Below are positions 52,223-63,497 of a stretch of DNA of 64,000 nucleotides, piece after piece. Made by a program: the position numbers and the translations under genes. Source of the stretch: Hysterangium stoloniferum (Eukaryota; Basidiomycota; Agaricomycetes; Hysterangiales; Hysterangiaceae); NCBI GenBank assembly GCA_015178975.1, contig WHVD01000080.1:310001-374000 (forward strand), written 5' to 3'. Below the pieces are notes generated by a model that saw only the letters and a list, made by a program, of their open reading frames with translations, searched no databases and was not told the DNA's origin. Each line of letters begins with the position of its first letter. Within the stretch, counting starts at the first letter, position 1.

Positions 52223-52667
52223 CCCCTTCACCCAATGCGGTTGTTACTCCTTTCCACTACTTTGTGGGAGCAAACAGACTCCTGTACTTTCGTGACTCAG
52301 ACTGGAAAAGTCAAGTCTGCGTGCCCAGAACGATGACTAACTCTATTTTAAGGTTGGTACCTGATAATCCTTTTGAGGGAGCACACGCCGGAGGCCAGCA
52401 GTTGTTCAACCTGATGAAAGACCGGTTCTTTTGGCCAAAAATGCTGCAATATTGCGTGTCATACGCGTGTACCTGCAACACCTGCCAAAAGACCAAAATT
52501 GATCACACCGCTCGTCAAGGAGCCCTCAGACCTGCCGACATACCTTTTAGGCCTTTTGAAGTAGTTTCTATGGACCTGATCACTGGACTACCTGACTCGG
52601 GAAAGGATTTGTATTCAGCAGTTTTCGTCACCCTTGATAAATTAACGCGTTTCGCTATTACAATACC
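52223..52667 (+). pseudogene. Gypsy G-A integrase, N-terminal part
   Basis: Resumes Pol after the L1 LTR. It has an HHCC-type zinc region ending CNTCQKTK and the start of the integrase core (VVSMDLITGLP, first catalytic Asp; AVFVTLDKLTRFAITIP). It stops at 52667, where the sequence becomes the middle of an L1 LTR through a short shared ACGACCT. The rest of integrase and the 3' LTR are gone. Confidence 0.82.
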
Positions 52668-53493
52668 ACGACCTATGTATGCGGTACATCAACTCTTGTG
52701 GGCGCACACACGCCAGACTTATGTATTCTAGTGCCCGTAGTTTAGAACTCAGACACTTTTTACACCGCAACCACGACTTACCCAGACACCCATTAGTGTC
52801 CTGTAAGTTGTGTTAAAACTGCCTCCACTGTCTCCAAAACCTTCTGGAACCTTCTAGAACCTTCTAGAACCTTCTAGCATGTTCCAGGGTATTCCCAGTT
52901 CATTTCCCATGACAGCTGTCAATCAGCTGTCACTTTGTATTCCAGCTGTCAATCAGCTGTCAGTTTCCATTCAAGCTGTCACTTATGACAGCTGACAAGC
53001 CTACTGATGTATAACATATATAAGCTTGTAGTTAGTGACCTGAATAGTAACAACTTTCCTCAGACTTGTGTGTGTCACGTGTCACAGTAAGTCACAGGTC
53101 ACTTTTAACAAGTTGTGATTGGTGTATCGTCTCGACCGTCACAGACGGGCTTTAGCTATCTACTCTATCAGAGCTTCGAACTGTACCAGTCGAAACTCAA
53201 TCCTTATCTCAACTCGCGTGGACCACATCCACACTACTCTATTATTTGACTCTCTAGTACTCTACTTTACTCTCGAGCAGTCGTTCAGAATCGCACTTGA
53301 CAGTTGATTCTACTTATTCGTTTTAGCTCTCTACCTTATTCTAGATAGCTACTTCCTTCTACCATATTGAACTAAGTAGTCAATACGCGTTCATTCTGTA
53401 TTAGACTTAGACAGTCAATACATCTTAGTGTCGTACCTAAACGGTCGATATTCTTCGTATATAGAACAGTTAGAACTTCCACTACTCTTCACA
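52668..53493 (+). mobile_element. Truncated L1 LTR of G-B with nested copia-A solo LTR
   Basis: L1 sequence from its middle (CGACCTATGTATGCGG) to the 3' end CTCTTCACA, interrupted by a copia-A LTR at 52811-53110. Confidence 0.83.
52811..53110 (+). mobile_element. Solo LTR of copia-A
   Basis: 300 bp with TSD AGTTG (52806-52810 and 53111-53115). It is about 50 bp shorter than other copia-A LTRs because part of the CAGCTGTCA cluster is missing; the heat-shock-type array is retained. Confidence 0.88.
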
Positions 53494-53703
53494 GTGGTGA
53501 TCCAGGCTGGACCACTCTTTCCCTATGAAGAAAAACATTTATTTCAACTATCAAATTCTAAGCACGTAAATGACCACTGGCAAGAATCAAACGCCGAGAT
53601 CTTCGATGACCCCGAGTAGTTCAAAACCTCATCAAAGACCTGCAAGTCTGGAACCACCCCGTAACGTCACCATGAGGAAGTCTTCGTTGACTTTTCAAAA
53701 ACC

Positions 53704-56700
53704 TGTTAAATGTGACCTGTGACTTACTGTGACACGTGACACACACAAGTCTGAGGAAAGTTGTTACTATTCAGGTCACTAACTACAAGCTTATATATGT
53801 TATACATCAGTAGGCTTGTCAGCTGTCATAAGTGATAGCTGGTTGACAGCTGTCATAAGTGACAGCTGATTGACAGCTTGAATGGAAACTGACAGCTGAT
53901 TGACAGCTGGAATACAAAGTGACAGCTGATTGACAGCTGTCATGGGAAATGATCTGGGAATACCCTGGAACATGCTGGAAGCTTCTAGAAGGTTCTAGAA
54001 GGTTCCAGAAGGTTTTGGAGACAGTGGAGGCAGTTTTAACAGACCCCCCTGATCTCACATGTCTCCAAAGAAAAAGAAACAGAGAGAGAGAGAGAGAGAG
54101 AGACTTTGCTAAACTACAGAGAGTAAGAAAGAAAACAAGAAACTAAGTCCTTATACCCATTCCAGCACAACAAAATTGAACTTTTGGAGTGGATAGAGGT
54201 TTCGTTAGAATATCTGCAAGTTGTTCTGCAGTAGGAACATAGGAAGGAGCAATACACTTGGCATTTACAGCATCCCTAAGCCAATAGTAGCGCAGGTCAA
54301 GATGTTTCATCCTTCCATGATGCTCAGGGTTCTTAGCAACACTGATGGCAGACTGGTTGTCAATGTGTAGAGTGGAGGGTTGATCAACTTGGTAGCCAAA
54401 TTCACCTAGGATTTGCCGCATCCAGGCAATCTCCTTGCCAGCTTCTACAGCAGAGACAAATTCTGCTTCAGTTGTAGAAAGTGTGACAATACTTTGCAGT
54501 TTACTACTCCAGCCAATAGCACCTCCAGCCATCATAGTTACATAACCACCAGTGGATCTTCCAGAATCAATACAATCACCATGAGCAGCATCAGTGTATG
54601 TGGTGAATAATTCAGAGCCACATTTACCAGAGTAATGCAACTTGTAATCCAGTGTACCTTTTAGGTATCTGAACAAGTGCTTCACTGCTGTCCAATGCTT
54701 TGGTCCAGGATTGCAATTAAAACGTGCCAAGTAGGACACAGTATAAGCAATATCTGGACGAGTCATAGTAGCCAGGTATTGTAAAGACCCAACAGCACTG
54801 AGATAAAGAACACTACGCATGAAATCCACCTCTGCAGCATTCTCAGGACCCATTTCTTTGGAAAGAGATGTACCAGGTGTCATAGGTGTGAGAACTGGAT
54901 GACAGTCAGACATGTTATAACGCTCAAGCATGTTGAGAATAAACTGTCGCTGATCAAGAGTAAGGAGACGCTTAGAGCGATCTCTGCCAACTCCCACACC
55001 AAGTAAATAAACAGTGGATCCAAGATCACGGCATTTGAAATGCAGGGACAATTGCTTGACAGCTTTGTCAATGGCAAGGGTGGACTTGGATGCAAATGTA
55101 ATATCATCAATGTAAATGGGTACAAAGATCTTCACCTCTCCATTTGAATAAATGTAAACAGAGGTATCAGATTCAATTCGTTTGAACTCCATTTCAGTAA
55201 GTGCACCATGTAACTTGATGTTCCATTGATGAGATCCCTGCTTGAGACCATAAAGTGATTTCAAGAGTCTGAGAACCTTATTAGGACCTCCTTGATGGAA
55301 GCCTTCAGGTTGTCTCATATAGATTGTCTCATCAAGGTCACCATGGGTGAAAGCAGCAGAAATGTCAACAGAGTGCAAATCCATGTCTTCAATGGCAGCT
55401 AGGGCCAGAATCAAACGCAGAGTTGCAGGTCTAAAAGTAGGTGCAAACACTTCATTGTAGTCAATGCCAGGACGTTGTGAGTATCCTTTGGCAACAAGGC
55501 GAGCTTTATAATGCTCAATTGTGCCATCTGCATTGTGTTTGACTTTAAATACCCAACCAGAACCAATTGCCTTTGCACCAACTGGAAGCTCAACAAGTTC
55601 CCATGTCTTGTTCTCTACCAGTGTATTGTACTCTGCATTTATAGCCTCTTGCCATTTATCTGCATCATCACCTTTCATAGCCTGCTTGTAGTTTTGTGGA
55701 TCAGCAGTTGAAGCTGTTCCAACAAACTGTACTTCCTCATAATCAATGTCCTCATCATCATCTTCAGCTAGAGCTGGAGCTGGTTGTACCTTCCACCATT
55801 CACCAGGTTGCTTTGGAACACGCTGAGAGCGACGAAGCTGTGGTTCTGGTGCAGGTGGAGGAGGTAGTTGAATGGGTTCAGGAAGTGCAGGAATCTGAGC
55901 AGGAGATGCAGGAATCTGAACAGGAGGTGCAGGAATATAAGCAGGAGGTGCAGGAATATGAGTAGGAGGGACAGAAATATCATTATCCCCCTCTACTTCT
56001 GGCACAAATAAGGGAATGTCAGAGTTTGGTATATTTGGGAAAAGCCTAATATTAGGCATTGGTCCAGTAGTAGATAGACCAGGAAAGTGGCGTTCATCAA
56101 ATACAGCCCGTTCAGAGATGATAAACTTCTTTGTAACAGGGTTGTAGAATTGCCAACCTTTGTATCCCACAGGATAGCCTAGAAAGAGGCATTTCTCCAT
56201 GTGTGACTGAAGTGACTTCCTTTTGTCCTTTTGAATGTAAACATAGGCAGTACACCCCCACACTCGCAAGTTGCTCACATCTGGTTTCTGCTTGTACCAT
56301 TGCTCATAGGGTGTAGTTTTAGGCAATGGTGCAGTAGGCAGATGATTCCATACATAGACATAAGATGCCACAGCATGATTCCAGAATGAGGCAGGCATAC
56401 GCGCTTCATGCATCATGGCAGTGACATGATCAGCCAAGGTACGATTGGCTCGTTCTGCAACTCCATTCTGTTGAGGGCGATTGCGAGTAGTATAACGGCG
56501 TGCTATTCCACATTCATCTGTAAACTTGATGAAAGCATTTGACATGTATTCACCCCCTTTGTCATCCTGCAGAGCTTTGACCTTGCAACCCAGAAGATTC
56601 TCAGCATAAGCTTTGTATCTCCTGAATGCTTCAAATGCATCACTCTTCCGTTTTAAGAACAGAACAGCTCGCAACTTGGTGCAATCATCAATGAAGGTTA

Positions 56701-58294
56701 TCCAGTAGTGATAACCCTCAGTTGTTTGCACAGGAAGTGGTCCATGTAGATCACTATGAATAAGCTCAAGTGGTGTCTGAGATTGACTTGGTGAGGTAGG
56801 AAATGGATTGGCAGTCATTTTGCCAGCAAGGCAAGGTTCACAGATAGGATCAGGTTGTTCCTTTGAGTCAAGGTTTAAGCCAACCACCAATCCTTCTCTG
56901 ATCATCTTCTGGACATCAGCATAGCTGTGATGTCCAAGACGGCGATGCCAGAGATTGATATCAAAGGGAAGAGTGGAGGCAGCACCAGCTTGCTCAATAA
57001 TAGGTGCAGTGGCACCATTTAGGATGCCTGCATTCTGTGCAGTAACTCTGGCTGTAAACAAAGTCTGGCCAGAGAGTTTGAAATGCATGGTTGTTCGATC
57101 AATGTGTATGAGTAGTCCTTTGTGTCTTGTGAGATAAAGACAAGACAATAGGTTACTGCGCAGTTGTGGTACATGCAAAACTCTTGTAAGCTCCACAGAT
57201 CGTGATTTCCTTCCATTTATAACTGGGTTGAATACCACAGAACCAACTCCTGCAGAGTAGATAACAGTATGATCTGCTAACTTGATTGGGACACATAATG
57301 GTGTGTAGTTACACAGCCAATGACTATGAGGAGTCATATGACTACTAGCATCTGTATCAGCAAGCCAATCATAGTCAGAACCATTCTGCAGGGTGGAGGA
57401 ATCGGATGAGGAGAAAGCAAGTGCATTTCCACTATATTCAACATTGTTCTGAGACATTGTCTTCTGAGGCCTATTTGGCTTTTTCTTCCCTTTAGCACGA
57501 TTGGTAAGGACACTCTCCTGTGCTTCCTGCTGCTTCTTGATGAAGCGATGACACTTGTCCATAGTATGGTTGGTCATGGAGCAGAAAGCACATTTGAGAA
57601 ATGCAGTGGGTGCATTGCCCTGAGACATTGTCTCCTGAGTGCTGTTTGCCTTCTTCCCTTTAGTCTGATTGACTTTAGGGAATTGGGGAATGGAAGATGG
57701 CATTGTAGTATAGACACAGCAAACTCGCAAAGAAGTTGAGAAAAAAAGGTATTTAACTCGAGGTCCAGACGGTAGTCTCGAGGGAAACTCAGCCTTAGTG
57801 GCGTACAAGTTCCTCCCTACTAGCAACAGCAATAAGGCTGGGCCTGGCAGGGGAATATAAAGTATAGGCTGAAACTTACTCAAAAGAAGCGAGTTTGCAA
57901 AACGTTATACAGTACTAGAGCGCTTAGAGCGCGGGGCCCATAACCTGTTAAATGTGACCTGTGACTTACTGTGACACGTGACACACACAAGTCTGAGGAA
58001 AGTTGTTACTATTCAGGTCACTAACTACAAGCTTATATATGTTATACATCAGTAGGCTTGTCAGCTGTCATAAGTGACAGCTGGTTGACAGCTGGTTGAC
58101 AGCTGTCAGAAGTGACAGCTGATTGACAGCTTGAATGGAAACTGACAGCTGATTGACAGCTGGAATACAAAGTGACAGCTGATTGACAGCTGTCATGGGA
58201 AATGAACTGGGAATACCCTGGAACATGCTGGAAGCTTCTAGAAGGTTCTAGAAGGTTCCAGAAGGTTTTGGAGACAGTGGAGGCAGTTTTAACA
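53704..58294 (-). mobile_element. Copia-A copy 4, gag-deleted
   Basis: 4591 bp with TSD AAACC (53699-53703 and 58295-58299). LTRs are 53704-54041 (338 bp) and 57946-58294 (349 bp); the shorter one lacks a CAGCTG repeat unit. The Pol part is full length, but about 190 Gag codons are gone. Confidence 0.9.
54143..57703 (-). CDS. Copia-A copy 4 polyprotein with large Gag deletion (1186 aa)
   Basis: Starts MPSSIPQFPKVN and then jumps to a short Lys-rich stretch and the zinc-knuckle region (CAFCSMTNHTMDKC), skipping the Gag capsid core present in copy 2. Integrase, RT and RNase H are uninterrupted. The protease motif reads DTDASSHM instead of DTGASSHM, a change of the invariant Gly. The element could not form particles by itself, though it might be carried by Gag from intact copies. 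The frame extends upstream of the chosen Met to 57883 without family-like sequence. Confidence 0.85.
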   Translation of the reverse strand: MPSSIPQFPKVNQTKGKKANSTQETMSQGNAPTAFLKCAFCSMTNHTMDKCHRFIKKQQEAQESVLTNRAKGKKKPNRPQKTMSQNNVEYSGNALAFSSSDSSTLQNGSDYDWLADTDASSHMTPHSHWLCNYTPLCVPIKLADHTVIYSAGVGSVVFNPVINGRKSRSVELTRVLHVPQLRSNLLSCLYLTRHKGLLIHIDRTTMHFKLSGQTLFTARVTAQNAGILNGATAPIIEQAGAASTLPFDINLWHRRLGHHSYADVQKMIREGLVVGLNLDSKEQPDPICEPCLAGKMTANPFPTSPSQSQTPLELIHSDLHGPLPVQTTEGYHYWITFIDDCTKLRAVLFLKRKSDAFEAFRRYKAYAENLLGCKVKALQDDKGGEYMSNAFIKFTDECGIARRYTTRNRPQQNGVAERANRTLADHVTAMMHEARMPASFWNHAVASYVYVWNHLPTAPLPKTTPYEQWYKQKPDVSNLRVWGCTAYVYIQKDKRKSLQSHMEKCLFLGYPVGYKGWQFYNPVTKKFIISERAVFDERHFPGLSTTGPMPNIRLFPNIPNSDIPLFVPEVEGDNDISVPPTHIPAPPAYIPAPPVQIPASPAQIPALPEPIQLPPPPAPEPQLRRSQRVPKQPGEWWKVQPAPALAEDDDEDIDYEEVQFVGTASTADPQNYKQAMKGDDADKWQEAINAEYNTLVENKTWELVELPVGAKAIGSGWVFKVKHNADGTIEHYKARLVAKGYSQRPGIDYNEVFAPTFRPATLRLILALAAIEDMDLHSVDISAAFTHGDLDETIYMRQPEGFHQGGPNKVLRLLKSLYGLKQGSHQWNIKLHGALTEMEFKRIESDTSVYIYSNGEVKIFVPIYIDDITFASKSTLAIDKAVKQLSLHFKCRDLGSTVYLLGVGVGRDRSKRLLTLDQRQFILNMLERYNMSDCHPVLTPMTPGTSLSKEMGPENAAEVDFMRSVLYLSAVGSLQYLATMTRPDIAYTVSYLARFNCNPGPKHWTAVKHLFRYLKGTLDYKLHYSGKCGSELFTTYTDAAHGDCIDSGRSTGGYVTMMAGGAIGWSSKLQSIVTLSTTEAEFVSAVEAGKEIAWMRQILGEFGYQVDQPSTLHIDNQSAISVAKNPEHHGRMKHLDLRYYWLRDAVNAKCIAPSYVPTAEQLADILTKPLSTPKVQFCCAGMGIRT

Positions 58295-59682
58295 AAACCA
58301 GCTCCTCCCGGAAGTTCCGTCGAAGCAGTAGCTGGACCGTCAACGGATGCCCCTCCAAGTCCACGAGAAGAACATCCATCAACTGAGCAGTTGAACGTCC
58401 CCGGAGCTAATGTTGAAACTACCCGTGCTCCTGAACCCGTTCTCTTGTTCCCACCTAAACAGGTCATCCTTAAGCAATTCTTTAGGGGTCATATGATTTA
58501 CGCCCAGCCCATCGACTTACAATGGGATGTGTACTACACCGATCGAATTTCTGCGGATCAGGTTACTCCCTTTGTGGAGGAGTACAAAACGGACTACCCC
58601 CTCTTACCAGTGACTGTAGCAGTCTGGTTAGGTCATTATCAGGCTATTTTATCGGCGCAGGATCTATTCACACGACCTGGAACCCTTGAGGATTTAACTC
58701 ACTTGATTCCCAAATGGTTGAGTGAAGTTGCTTCTGAGATGGAAGGAGGAAGGACAGTTCTTAAACAAGAAGTGTTCTCTTCATTTCTCGAGGCGCTCCG
58801 CACGCTTGATGATGCGCTGCAAATCCTTCACGTCCTACTCGGTGGGGATCACATCATCCCCAAAGTCGACTACCAGTATATATACATTCGGATGCTGGAG
58901 GAGTCTCTTAATGGGATTACTTGGAATTCTTTGTTTGCGTATTTTACCTTAAGGGGTCAGTTAAGGCGAAATCAGAGAAGACTTGATAAGATGGTTTTGG
59001 AGGTGCTTTACCCTTATGGTGATTCCATCCAGGTGCCCAATTCGCCCATCTCCACAACCAGTTTGTTTGTTTGTACCCTGAATGGATCTCCCGACACTTG
59101 TTTCCTTCATTCGCTCAATTGTCCCATTATTTTGCAAGACTTCCCGTCAGACATGAGGATGCAAGTTGCGGAACATCTTCAGGAAAAAGGAATGGAAATA
59201 TGCATCCCCCTCTATCAACCCCAACCTCATCGACCTTTGAATACGGTTGAAATCGAGAGAGGGATCGCGACAGAACCTAGCCCTACCCCCCATCAGGAAA
59301 TTCACCGCTCTCACGTTGTGTTCGAACGAATCCCTGGTAATACGAACATAGGTGATGAACCAACTACGACTAGGAATCGATCAGTTGCCAACAGGGGTCG
59401 ACCGTCTTTCTCCACTGCATTCACCGAGGGTATAGCTGGTCAGGTTGCTGGTCGAGGATCGCTGAATCCAGTTGATCCTCGCCATTCCCTGCCGATCTCC
59501 TCCAACCCCTTTCTGCCATCGGGAGGACCTCCTAGTAATTCATCTGGGAGTTCTAGTACCTCAAGCTATGGAGGGAATTCGGGACGTGGGGGGCATCACG
59601 GTAGAGTACCTAACTCTCCCTTTCAAACTCCGATGCAGCCTCGAGCCAGCGCGCCTATCGATGACTTACCTAAGGATAAAAG

Positions 59683-59933
59683 TGTTAGAAATGGGAAAAT
59701 ACAATATCTATATGTGACAGACTGTTATAAGACCCAGGCTTGCCATCAGTTATATAAACTGTTATAAGAGCACAAGTTGGCATCACAAGTCCTTATATAT
59801 ATGTATATATAATCCATCATATAATACTAGACTATAGGTCCAGTAGCTCAGTGGTTAAGAGCACCTGCATATAAAGCCAGGAGGTCCTTGGTTCAATCCC
59901 AGGCTGGGTCAATTCTTTTCTATGCCTTTAACA
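59683..59933 (+). mobile_element. Solo LTR of the mini-element (plus orientation)
   Basis: 251 bp from TGTTAGAAATGGG to CCTTTAACA with TSD AAAAG (59678-59682 and 59934-59938). It is the only mini-element copy in plus orientation. Confidence 0.92.
59837..59910 (+). tRNA. tRNA-like gene in solo mini-element LTR
   Basis: 74-nt tRNA-like unit readable directly on the plus strand: GGTCCAGTAGCTCAGTGG at its start and GGTTCAATCCCAGG in the T arm, followed by TTCTTTTC. Confidence 0.72.
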
Positions 59934-60628
59934 AAAAGGATCGCTCTTAACACCAACGACATCAAGATCAAATGGTCAGACCTTCCCGAATACGATGGGA
60001 CTCAATCCAAGGCATTGGATTACATCATGGATATTATGAGCCTCTCGGAGATCTCTGACTCCATGAGTACATTGTTGGGAGTCGCTCTGCCAAGACGACT
60101 CACTGGCAGTGCTAAGATCTGGTGGAGCACCCTAGACCGTGAACATCGCACTGAATTTAGTCGATCTCATGGATCGTTTCTTTGGGGCATCGTAGAAGGA
60201 TTACTTGGAACTCATTGGCGCGAATCCTTGGCTCTAGAATGGGAAGCCATGAAATTTCGACAGGCCGGTCACAATCATGAGACACCCGTTCATTACATTC
60301 AGCGAAGGGTCAAGCTCTATCGATTCTTGTATGGGTTCCACCAAAACTGGAAGGATGAAACGCACAGACTTATCCTGACACTGCCCACGGAATGGCTTTA
60401 CCTTCTACAGGGACAACCTATCAATGACATCATGAGCTTGCAGACTTATGCGAACAATTTACAAGAGGCTCTAATTAACGCTTGGGTTCAAACACATCGA
60501 GAGCATCATCGGTTCCAAAAGCCTAGAGTCATGATTACCGAGCAAATCGACCCCACTAACCAAAGTCACGTCCTCCTCAGTGAACTCGAGGATAAAACCG
60601 TCCCTAGGAGATCGAACGCTAAGCAGGG

Positions 60629-61272
60629 TGTAAAGGGTATGCATATATGCATAATTGGACTAAGGAATAATAGTTGGATTATAGTACTTTATTATTTATC
60701 TTTTATTTTCTTTCTTTATATTCTTTCTATATTTCGAGCACACCTTTATTTTGTAGTTCGAAGCTTTGTGTATACGTATGGGCGCTCTCGGCGCCAAAAG
60801 GATAGACAACTTTTACCCAGCAGACACCACCTCGTAAACGACCCAGACGTCGAATAGCGAGAGGTGTCAAGGGTAACGTCTCAACTACCTTTCAAGGTAG
60901 TATTCTCTTGCATACTAACGTACTTTGGACTTGAACCGCGAAGGTCGAGTTCCAATCTAAGGTCTTTGTGCTAGTCGACATTATAGTCGACTCGTGCTAT
61001 TATTTCTTTACTCTAGATATTCAGCTTCGCGTTGATTATCTATTTTACATCTTGCTACAAGTTGTACCGTGAAGGTCAACTCTTTCATTTTTTCATTCTA
61101 GCTGTCAAGAGCAACTGTACAGTTGCTCTTGTGACGCGTAGCATGTCTTCTTACTAGTACAGCTTGTCTAGTAATTTACGGTATTGTACTGTACGGTCAA
61201 TACCTGCTAATAGTAGTTGAATAAACACTATTCTTCGTATATCGAACGGTCAGAATCTATCGACTCTTCACA
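60629..61272 (+). mobile_element. Solo LTR, gypsy subfamily L5, in G-B gag
   Basis: 644 bp with TSD CAGGG (60624-60628 and 61273-61277); palindrome at 61106-61131. Confidence 0.88.
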
Positions 61273-61725
61273 CAGGGTAAGAAACATGGCAAGTTCTTTT
61301 TCGAACAAAGTGACAAGAATAGCATCGCCAAACCTCCGAAGGAGTGTTGGATTTGTGGGAGTTTAGAGCATTTCAAGATCGACTGCCCCCATGCGGGCAG
61401 GATGTCACACTATGTCTCTATTAACAAGTGCTCCGCGCAGAACCCAATGGAGGAGGCAGAGGATCAAAGGGCTTATGAAACGGTTTATGGATTAAGTGTA
61501 CAGGGACAAGTACATAACATTGATGAGGAATCAATTTTCATTTCTGTCTACCTTCCTCAGCCAGAGGACAACATCGTTTCAGACGTGAAAGCGTCCTCGA
61601 ATGAGAACGAGACATCGCAAGTTTATGTTTCTATATCAGACCATGATTTTCTCGAGAAAGGAGACTGGCTAGACGCTCATTGTCAGAACTGTGAAGGTCT
61701 GACTGAGACGAGAGTTTTATTGTGA

Positions 61726-62445
61726 CCTGAACCTCCCACCATTGAGGAAATCATCGACGAGGACACATTTGTGAACCGATCTAAGGAAATAAGTCAGACC
61801 TACGTTATAGAAGGCCCCTCTGAGTCAGAGGGATCGGAGGAGGAGAGCTTCCCCTTCGACCCAGGGCAATTACCCGACTTAATTCCTTGCGATGAGTCAG
61901 ACTCTGAAGCGGACGACTCTATTTCGAATGCCACTCCCAAGGTACCTAACGGTAGATGTATCAGGAGAAACATCAAACTGGCTGCAAGAAAAGAAAGCAA
62001 AAGACCTAGAGTTCAATACCCCCGATCCAGTCGACTTATGAAAGAGGATTCAACTATTATCTATCGCAGAAGGGACCCTCCAGGTGGATATTCCAGTATT
62101 GGGATTTCAGCATTACACGTCTATGGACGCGTAGGGAATTCAGAAGCCTCAAATCCTATTAAAATCAGGCTGGACACCGGAGCTGACCTCTCCTTAATCT
62201 CGGAGGATTTCTATAAGGAACTAGAGGACCGCCCTAAACTCAAGCAAGGACTCAAGCTGCGCCTTGGACAACTTACTGGTAATGCCAAAGTATTAGGATA
62301 CATCAACGTCCCCATGTATCTCGAGGACGACACCGGTATACTCCTTAAATTTACCACCAAAACGTACGTTGTCTGAGGTATGACCGTCCCGATCCTTCTT
62401 GGAGAAGACTTTCACGTGAACTATGAGATCGGGACACTGCGAGAC
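61726..62445 (+). pseudogene. Gypsy G-B protease region
   Basis: An acidic linker (DESDSEADDS) leads to retropepsin LDTGADLSLISEDFYKEL and GMTVPILLGEDFH. Two stops break it relative to G-A: one before 61726, and TGA at about 62374, where G-A has an Arg codon. It ends at the LD LTR insertion. Confidence 0.82.
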
Positions 62446-62656
62446 TGTGAGGAGTATGCTTTTACCACAGTATCATTGTGGTGAAACACTCCTTTTATTT
62501 CATTTATATTTTACATATTCTATTCATATTTTTCTATCTTTCATATTCTTCAAATATCGCATATTTCATTAGTTTGAAGCATTGTGTATACTTGTGGGTG
62601 CACTCAGCACCAATTAGAACTCAGACACACTTTTGTTAAAGGTATAGAAAAGAATT

Positions 62657-62730
62657 GACCCAGCCTGGGATTGAACCAAGGACCTCCTGGCTTTATATGC
62701 AGGTGCTCTTAACCACTGAGCTACTGGACC
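62657..62730 (-). tRNA. tRNA-like gene in mini-element LTR
   Basis: Same 74-nt unit, unchanged although the surrounding LTR has diverged. Confidence 0.7.
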
Positions 62731-62973
62731 TATAGTCTAGTATTATATGATGGATTATATATACATATATATAAGGACTTATGTTACCAACTTGTGCTCT
62801 TATAACAGTTTATATAACTGATGGCAAACCTGGGTCTTATAACAGTCTGTCACATATAGATATTGTATTTTCCCATTTCTAACACTTCCCCTGAAATCAA
62901 TATCTAGTCTATACCCTATGCAGCGCACCAAGCTCACGGGGCCCATAACCTGTTAAAGGCATAGAAAAGAATT

Positions 62974-63047
62974 GACCCAGCCTGGGATTGAACCAAGGAC
63001 CTCCTGGCTTTATATGCAGGTGCTCTTAACCACTGAGCTACTGGACC
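62974..63047 (-). tRNA. tRNA-like gene in mini-element LTR
   Basis: Same 74-nt unit in the partner LTR. Confidence 0.7.
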
Positions 63048-63497
63048 TATGGTCTAGTATTATATGATGGATTATATATACATATATACAAGGACTTATG
63101 ATGCCAACTTGTGCTCTTATAACAGTTTATATAACTGATGGCAAGCCTGGGTCTTATAACAGTCTGTCACATATAGATATTGTATTTTCCCATTTCTAAC
63201 AACTTTAACCCAAGAACCACCACTCGTAAGACATAAACTAGGTCTACTACGAGCGGTGATCAGGGTAACGTGTCAGCTACCACTTAGGTAGCATTATCTG
63301 AACTACTGAACACTTCTGGCCTCGAACTGTAATAGTCGAGGCCTCCACTCGAACCATCGCACTCGTTGACTCCTTCGTCATCTTGTGCTCTTTCTCTCAC
63401 TTTCTCTTATATTGCACCGAATAGGTCAATATTCTTCCTTTCTACTCATTTCTTCGTATATAGAACGGTCAGAACTTCTGCCACTCTTCACAGAGAC

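Larger units (their letters stand above)
21103..52667 (+). mobile_element. Ty3/gypsy element G-A, decayed and multiply interrupted
   Basis: Order on the plus strand: L5-type 5' LTR (21103-21746), gag, protease, reverse transcriptase/RNase H, integrase (52223-52667). Insertions: an L5 solo LTR at 23723-24364, a mini-element array at 25392-26914, and an L1 LTR at 29928-52222 that itself carries 21.66 kb of nested copia elements. The protease-RT-RNase H-integrase order is diagnostic of Ty3/gypsy. There is no 3' LTR: the integrase is cut at 52667 and fused to another LTR. Gag carries several stops. Confidence 0.88.
53570..61724 (+). pseudogene. Gypsy G-B gag, interrupted by three insertions
   Basis: Segments are 53570-53703, 58300-59682, 59939-60628 and 61278-61724 after removing insertions and duplicated targets. 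It starts MTTGKNQTPRSS, then the Gag core (VILKQFFRGHMIYAQPIDLQ, KWSDLPEYDGTQSKALDYIM) and zinc knuckle CWICGSLEHFKIDC. Between the insertions the frame is open, unlike the G-A copy, so G-B is younger. It stops at TGA 61723. The frame at 58202-59767 also runs through adjacent copia and mini-element LTRs by chance. Confidence 0.85.
62634..63201 (-). mobile_element. Complete mini LTR-retrotransposon (568 bp)
   Basis: LTRs 62634-62884 and 62951-63201, core 62885-62950, TSD ACTTT (62629-62633 and 63202-63206). The two LTRs differ at several positions (for example GGTATAG against GGCATAG), so this copy is older than 44791-45358. Confidence 0.92.
62446..63492 (+). mobile_element. Solo LTR, gypsy subfamily LD, with a nested mini-element
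   Basis: TSD GAGAC (62441-62445 and 63493-63497). LTR halves 62446-62633 and 63207-63492 total 474 bp, the same as the LD copy at 19103-19576. Confidence 0.9.

Noticed and set aside
59922-60857. 311-codon frame ending in a hydrophobic segment
   Set aside because: The Gag part is real, but the hydrophobic end is the translated start of the L5 LTR, so it is not a membrane protein.
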